Part shown: positions 59,974 through 64,000 of the stretch, piece after piece
Numbering within the stretch: position 1 is the first letter of the stretch
Layout of the letters: every line of letters begins with the position of its first letter
The notes under the pieces: generated by a model
What the model was told of the DNA's origin: nothing
Database searches by the model: none
What the model saw: only the letters and a program-made list of their open reading frames with translations
Position numbers and translations under genes: made by a program
Assembly (NCBI GenBank): GCA_902514295.1
Contig: CABXQE010000006.1
Coordinates: 1 to 64,000 of the forward strand
DNA length: 64,000 nucleotides
Direction: 5' to 3'
Source of the DNA: an uncultured SAR86 cluster bacterium
GTDB taxonomy: Bacteria; Pseudomonadota; Gammaproteobacteria; Magnimaribacterales; Magnimaribacteraceae

Positions 59974-61533
59974 ATGACTGAAAGTTCATACAGCAATGTA
60001 AACGACAATACTCCTGTATTAGTAGGATGCGCTCAGTATTTAGGGAAAAAAGGCCTAGATGGGCCTAATTATCTTGATATCCTTTCCGTTGCGACAAAAG
60101 CAGCAATAGCTGATTGTGAAGCGAAGAATGATCTCACTGCTCATTTAGATACGATTTCTGTTATTCGCTTTACAGCAGATACACCAAATAGAGATTCAGC
60201 AACAACTGACCTTTGGGGATACCCTAATATGCCTCGCAGCATTGGAAATGTCCTTGGAATTGCAGTTCCTAATGAAATTTATACAACAACTGGAGGAAAT
60301 TCTCCTCAATTACTGCTCAATGAACTTTGTAATCGAATTAAAGACGGTGAATCAAACTGTGCTGTATTAACAGGTGGCGAAGCCTTAGATACTTTTGTTT
60401 CAAGATTGAAGTCGGGAGCTGAAATGGACTGGGAAGATGATCCAGGTGGAGAACCAGAATCATTAGGAAGCTTAAAAGAGTTAGGAAGTGAGTTTGAAAT
60501 GAGACACGGTATATTCGACCCCTCCTCGGTTTACCCACTCTTTGCTAACAGCATTAGAAAAAGTGAAGGAAAATCTTCCCTTCAACATATGCAAGATATT
60601 GGTAATCTTTTTAGTGGATTTTCAAAAGTTGCTGCAGAAAACGAACATGCCTGGTTTAAGGTCCATCGATCACCCGAAGAAATAGTAGAAGTTTCTCCTC
60701 AAAATAGGATGGTTGGGTTTCCTTACACTAAGTACATGAACTCAATCATGAGAGTTAATCAATCTGCTGCGTTGGTAGTAACCTCAGCAAAGAAAGCTAG
60801 AGAATTAGGCATTCCTGAATCCAAATGGATATTTATGTATGGTGGTGCCTCGCTTAATGATGTGTGGAATATTACTGATAGAGACAATTTGCACTCTTCG
60901 CCTGCCATTAATAAATGCAGTGAAGCCGTGTTCAGTAAGTCCGGACTTAAAGTCTCCGATGTAAGTCATTTCGATTTATATTCTTGTTTCCCGAGCGCGG
61001 TTCAGATAGCTAAAAAAGAAATCGGCATACCAAACGATGATAAAAGGAGTTTAACCGTAACAGGGGGTCTGCCTTATTACGGAGGACCTGGTAGCGCTTA
61101 TGTCGTTAACTCTATAGCAGGCATGATGAATAAATTAAGAGAGGACTGTGGAAGTTTTGGTTTACTGAACGCCAATGGATGGTTTCTAACCAAGCATGCT
61201 TTAGGTTTATTCTCCTCTAAACCGTTTGAAGGAGAGTGGGATCAAGTTGCAGATTCTTCGCACACTCAAATTGAAATAGATAATTCCGCATCTTCACAAT
61301 TCATTGAAGAAGCGAATGGACGTGGATCGATAGAAACCTATACCGTTATTAATTCAAGAGAAGCACCTACAAAAGCAATAATTATTGGCAAATTAGAAGA
61401 TGGTAAAAGGTTTGTAGCGAATACAAGAAAAGGAGATGAAGACCTTTTAAATAAAATGATGTCTAATGAGATGTTAGACGCTAAAGGAACAGTAAAGTTT
61501 GAGAATTCAAGAAATGTCTTTCAACCAGATTAA
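59974..61533 (+). CDS. Thiolase-like protein type 1 (TLP1), lacking catalytic cysteine
   Basis: The 519-residue protein has a thiolase fold (VLVGCAQYLGKKG, CAVLTGGEALDT, HFDLYSCFPSAVQIA). The nucleophile segment reads YTTTGGNSPQ where thiolases have CxSG, the GHPxG loop reads YGGPGSAY, and the CxGGG loop reads LNANGWFLT. The last 70 residues (IETYTVINSREAPTKAIIIG onward) match the added C-terminal domain of the TLP1 family. True Claisen activity is doubtful; acyl-CoA binding is likely. I start at ATG 59974, where similarity begins; the frame is open further upstream but overlaps the aminotransferase gene. Malate dehydrogenase follows after nine bases. Confidence 0.85.
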   Translation: MTESSYSNVNDNTPVLVGCAQYLGKKGLDGPNYLDILSVATKAAIADCEAKNDLTAHLDTISVIRFTADTPNRDSATTDLWGYPNMPRSIGNVLGIAVPNEIYTTTGGNSPQLLLNELCNRIKDGESNCAVLTGGEALDTFVSRLKSGAEMDWEDDPGGEPESLGSLKELGSEFEMRHGIFDPSSVYPLFANSIRKSEGKSSLQHMQDIGNLFSGFSKVAAENEHAWFKVHRSPEEIVEVSPQNRMVGFPYTKYMNSIMRVNQSAALVVTSAKKARELGIPESKWIFMYGGASLNDVWNITDRDNLHSSPAINKCSEAVFSKSGLKVSDVSHFDLYSCFPSAVQIAKKEIGIPNDDKRSLTVTGGLPYYGGPGSAYVVNSIAGMMNKLREDCGSFGLLNANGWFLTKHALGLFSSKPFEGEWDQVADSSHTQIEIDNSASSQFIEEANGRGSIETYTVINSREAPTKAIIIGKLEDGKRFVANTRKGDEDLLNKMMSNEMLDAKGTVKFENSRNVFQPD

Positions 61534-61542
61534 AAGGAGAAA

Positions 61543-62541
61543 ATGATGAAAGAAATTAATGTGGCAGTAACAGGCGGAGCAGGACAAATATCTTATTCCT
61601 TGTTACCTAGATTAATTAGTGGAGAAACTTTTGGACCTGATACTAAAGTTAATCTTAGACTGGTAGAAATACCTCAAGTAGTGGATAAACTCGAAGGAAC
61701 AATAATGGAGTTAGTTGACTGCGGTTTTGATCAAACTGGTTCTATGTTAGCAACTGCAGACATTAAAGAAGGTGTAGACGGAGCTGATTGGGTTCTGTTG
61801 GTTGGCAGTATACCGAGAGGCATAGTAATAGATGGGAAAAAAATAGAAGAAAGAAGTGATTTATTGAAAATAAATGGGGGAATATTCACAGACCAAGGCT
61901 CAGCCATTGGAGAGTTAGCTAGTAAAGAAGCAAATATATTAGTTGTAGGAAATCCCGCTAACACCAACGCTCTAATTGGAAAGCAACATGCGAATAATGA
62001 TTCTCAGCAATGGTTTGCTATGACTGCTTTAGACGCTAACAGGGCTAAAGCTCAACTGGCTCTAAAAGCTGGATCGGACATAACTTCAGTTAGTAATATG
62101 ACCATTTGGGGTAATCACAGTCCTACCATGTACCCTGATCCTTACAACGCTAAGATCAATGGAATCAGTGCAGCGGAAGTAATCAATGATGATAAATGGA
62201 TTGAAAACGAATATCTGCCTCTTGTACAACAACGAGGCAAAGCGGTTATCGATGCAAGAGGCGCATCTTCTGCAGCTTCTGCAGCTAATGCTGCAATTGA
62301 TACCGTAAAAGCTGTTGACAATGTAACCCCTGAAAATGATTCTTTCAGTGCGGCCATTGCGAGTGATGGAAGTTATGGAGTTCCTGAAGGATTAATTTTT
62401 GGATACCCGCTAAGAACGACTTCGCCGGGAAAAATAGAAATTATTCAGGGTCTAGAATTAAATGATTTTGCTAAATCCAAGATAAAGGTAACAACAGAAG
62501 AACTTCTTTCCGAGAAAGAAGCTGTTTCAGACCTCTTATAA
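61543..62541 (+). CDS. mdh: Malate dehydrogenase
   Basis: Mdh interconverts malate and oxaloacetate with NAD in the citric-acid cycle. The 332-residue protein is of the longer, cytosolic-like MDH type used by many proteobacteria: VAVTGGAGQISYSLLPRLISG (in parts: VAVTGGAGQIS, LLPRLISGE), VGSIPRG (substrate Arg), VVGNPANTNA, ALDANRAKAQ, and IWGNHSPTMYPD with the catalytic His. A good AAAGGAGAAAA precedes tandem ATGs at 61543 and 61546. It lies six bases from the convergent lysS. Confidence 0.95.
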   Translation: MMKEINVAVTGGAGQISYSLLPRLISGETFGPDTKVNLRLVEIPQVVDKLEGTIMELVDCGFDQTGSMLATADIKEGVDGADWVLLVGSIPRGIVIDGKKIEERSDLLKINGGIFTDQGSAIGELASKEANILVVGNPANTNALIGKQHANNDSQQWFAMTALDANRAKAQLALKAGSDITSVSNMTIWGNHSPTMYPDPYNAKINGISAAEVINDDKWIENEYLPLVQQRGKAVIDARGASSAASAANAAIDTVKAVDNVTPENDSFSAAIASDGSYGVPEGLIFGYPLRTTSPGKIEIIQGLELNDFAKSKIKVTTEELLSEKEAVSDLL

Positions 62542-62547
62542 GCCTTT

Positions 62548-64000
62548 TTAGGACTTTGGTTTCATTTGGGGGAATAGCAAGACATCTCGGATAGACTCCG
62601 CCCCAGTAAATAACATCACTAATCTATCTATTCCAATACCGACACCTGCACAAGGTGGTAGCCCATACTCAAGCGCTTCGATGTAGTCCGCATCGTATTC
62701 CATGGCCTCTTCGTCACCTGAAGCTTTTTGTTCAACTTGTGATTTAAATCTTTCAGCTTGATCTTCAGGGTCGTTTAACTCAGAGAAACCATTGGCAATC
62801 TCGTTACCACCGATGAAAAGTTCAAACCTATCAACTAAGCCCTCTTTATCATCAGAAAGCCTTGAAAGTGGAGATACTTCTACCGGGTAATCGATAATAA
62901 AAGTTGGTTCAATTAAGTCGTCTTCAACAACTTTTTCAAATAATTCAAATTGTAATTTTCCATTAGAATAAGACTTATAGTCTTCAATCTTATGTTTTTT
63001 AGATAACTCTTCCAGTTTCTTCCTGTCAGAAAGATCTGCCACTGGTATAGAAAGTTTTGTTGCAACTGACTCGAGCAACCCTATTCTCTTAAAGGGCTTA
63101 GATAGATCATAATCTTTGCCTTTGATTGAGATCTTAGAAGTGCCATTCAGTTCGCTAGAAAGATGTGCAAACAATTTCTCTAGAAACGACATCTGGTCAT
63201 TGAAATCAGCGTATGCTGTGTAATACTCCAACATTGTGAATTCTGGATTGTGTTTAGTAGACAAGCCTTCGTTTCTAAAATTTCTGTTTATCTCAAAGAC
63301 TTTCTCAATGCCCCCAACAACCAACCTCTTTAAATACAATTCAGGTGCAATCCGAAGATATAGATCTAAATCAAGAGTGTTGTGGTGTGTAACAAAAGGT
63401 TTAGCAGCAGCGCCCCCTAAAGTAGAGTGCATCATTGGAGTTTCTACTTCCATAAAGCCCTCATCATCAAAGAAACTTCTTATCTCTTTAATTAAAAAAC
63501 TTCTTTGTTTAAATATCTCACGACTGTCTTCATTGGTTATTAGATCCAAGTACCTTTTTCTATACCTTTGTTCAGTGTCAACTAATCCAGCATGTTTTTC
63601 AGGTAAAGGTTTTAAAGACTTAGTCAGTAGTTCTATTTCATCAGAATGAATGGTTAGTTCGCCTGTCCTGGTTTTAAAGAGCTTTCCTTTAATGCCAACA
63701 ATGTCACCCAGATCCCAAGTCTTAAAAGAATCGTAAACCCCTTCTGGTAAATCATTTTTGGTTAAATAGGCTTGTATCTGACCTGACATGTCCTGAATAG
63801 TCATAAAGCTTGCCTTGCCCATTATTCTTTGGAGCATAATTCTCCCAGCTACAGAAAAAACATCTTTTTTCTTCTCTAGGTCTTCATTTTCCAATTCTCC
63901 ATAAGAAGAATGTAAATCATTGGCTAATGAATCTCTTTTAAATTGATTGGGGAAAGCATTTCCTGAAGATCTAAGCTCATCAAGCTTAGCTTTTCTTAAT
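62548..64000 (-). CDS. lysS: Lysyl-tRNA synthetase, class II (5' part missing at window edge)
   Basis: LysS charges tRNA-Lys. The frame continues past the apparent TTG at 63894 to the right edge: my translation of 63895–64000 reads KAKLDELRSSGNAFPNQFKRD, the LysS N-terminus. The gene is therefore cut by the window, not short. Motifs include GRIMLQRIMGKASF (anticodon-binding OB domain), the LysU-like WDLGDIVGIKGKLFKTRTGEL (in parts: WDLGDIVGIKG, LFKTRTGEL), motif 2 FRNEGLSTKHNPEFTMLE and motif 3 GVGIGIDRLVML. About 483 codons are visible of the usual 505. Confidence 0.96.
   Translation of the reverse strand, partial: LRKAKLDELRSSGNAFPNQFKRDSLANDLHSSYGELENEDLEKKKDVFSVAGRIMLQRIMGKASFMTIQDMSGQIQAYLTKNDLPEGVYDSFKTWDLGDIVGIKGKLFKTRTGELTIHSDEIELLTKSLKPLPEKHAGLVDTEQRYRKRYLDLITNEDSREIFKQRSFLIKEIRSFFDDEGFMEVETPMMHSTLGGAAAKPFVTHHNTLDLDLYLRIAPELYLKRLVVGGIEKVFEINRNFRNEGLSTKHNPEFTMLEYYTAYADFNDQMSFLEKLFAHLSSELNGTSKISIKGKDYDLSKPFKRIGLLESVATKLSIPVADLSDRKKLEELSKKHKIEDYKSYSNGKLQFELFEKVVEDDLIEPTFIIDYPVEVSPLSRLSDDKEGLVDRFELFIGGNEIANGFSELNDPEDQAERFKSQVEQKASGDEEAMEYDADYIEALEYGLPPCAGVGIGIDRLVMLFTGAESIRDVLLFPQMKPKS

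Noticed and set aside
63892-63894. TTG at 63894 as start of lysS
   Set aside because: The frame continues to the window edge and encodes the conserved LysS N-terminus.
1-64000. tRNA/rRNA genes, CRISPR arrays, insertion sequences, prophage
   Set aside because: No intergenic space has cloverleaf-like or repeat-spacer structure, and no transposase, integrase or phage protein is among the reading frames.

Overview
This window is a gene-dense, AT-rich stretch of a gammaproteobacterial chromosome. The block rpoE – anti-sigma – Do-type protease – lepA – lepB – rnc – era – recO – acpS is the classic gammaproteobacterial arrangement. sdhE/ygfZ/ung/serA, nrdAB with NrdR and DnaA sites, and glpK agree with this. 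Low G+C, spacers of a few bases and convergent genes whose stops touch suggest a streamlined marine lineage. SAR86-like bacteria are a plausible guess, but the sequence alone does not prove that.

Layout. (1) 1–10371, almost all minus strand: tsaB (cut by the left edge), adk, acpS, recO, era, rnc, lepB, lepA, a DegP/MucD protease, an RseA/MucA-type anti-sigma, rpoE, glk and sdhE. rseB/mucB and pdxJ, usually in this block, are absent. (2) 10396–20994: ygfZ, ung, a 378-base non-coding stretch with a tight cluster of DnaA boxes, serA, argF, glpK, then nrdA-nrdB behind a compact regulatory region (DnaA box, two NrdR boxes 32 bp apart), and a glycerophosphodiesterase with no ordinary start codon. 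(3) 21024–31310: mixed metabolic genes. These include a rhodanese, a biotin-domain-less carboxyltransferase with an altered metal site, an enolase-superfamily enzyme, a TauD-like dioxygenase, amidohydrolases, SelO, a ceramidase-like membrane protein, a TonB-domain/TPR-like protein and a solitary acpP.

(4) 31413–44479 looks like a self-contained catabolic and envelope-transport island. It holds a DUF1329 periplasmic protein, a DUF1302 outer-membrane barrel, a desaturase/hydroxylase-type membrane di-iron enzyme, an acyl-CoA ligase, a YCF48-type beta-propeller, an RND/MMPL transporter, aldehyde and alcohol dehydrogenases and a TetR regulator. The enzymes could convert hydrocarbon or alcohol to aldehyde, acid and acyl-CoA, while the other four proteins could form a trans-envelope route for a hydrophobic substrate. 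Two divergent intergenic regions in the island share an identical 15-mer and a 9-mer, which may be the TetR operators.

(5) 44495–64000: a serine beta-lactamase-like hydrolase, a D-aminoacylase-type deacylase and an RraA-like protein. Then comes a minus-strand operon reading beta-helix protein, c-heme protein, HlyD adaptor, ABC ATPase and three FtsX-type permeases. After it lie a secreted metallo-beta-lactamase-fold protein, an FMN alpha-hydroxyacid dehydrogenase, an SDR, a MalY/PatB-type aminotransferase, a thiolase-like protein without the nucleophilic cysteine, malate dehydrogenase and lysS (cut by the right edge).

I saw no tRNA, rRNA, CRISPR array, insertion sequence or prophage. The two regions most worth follow-up are the 31–44 kb island and the 48–55.6 kb beta-helix/cytochrome/ABC operon.
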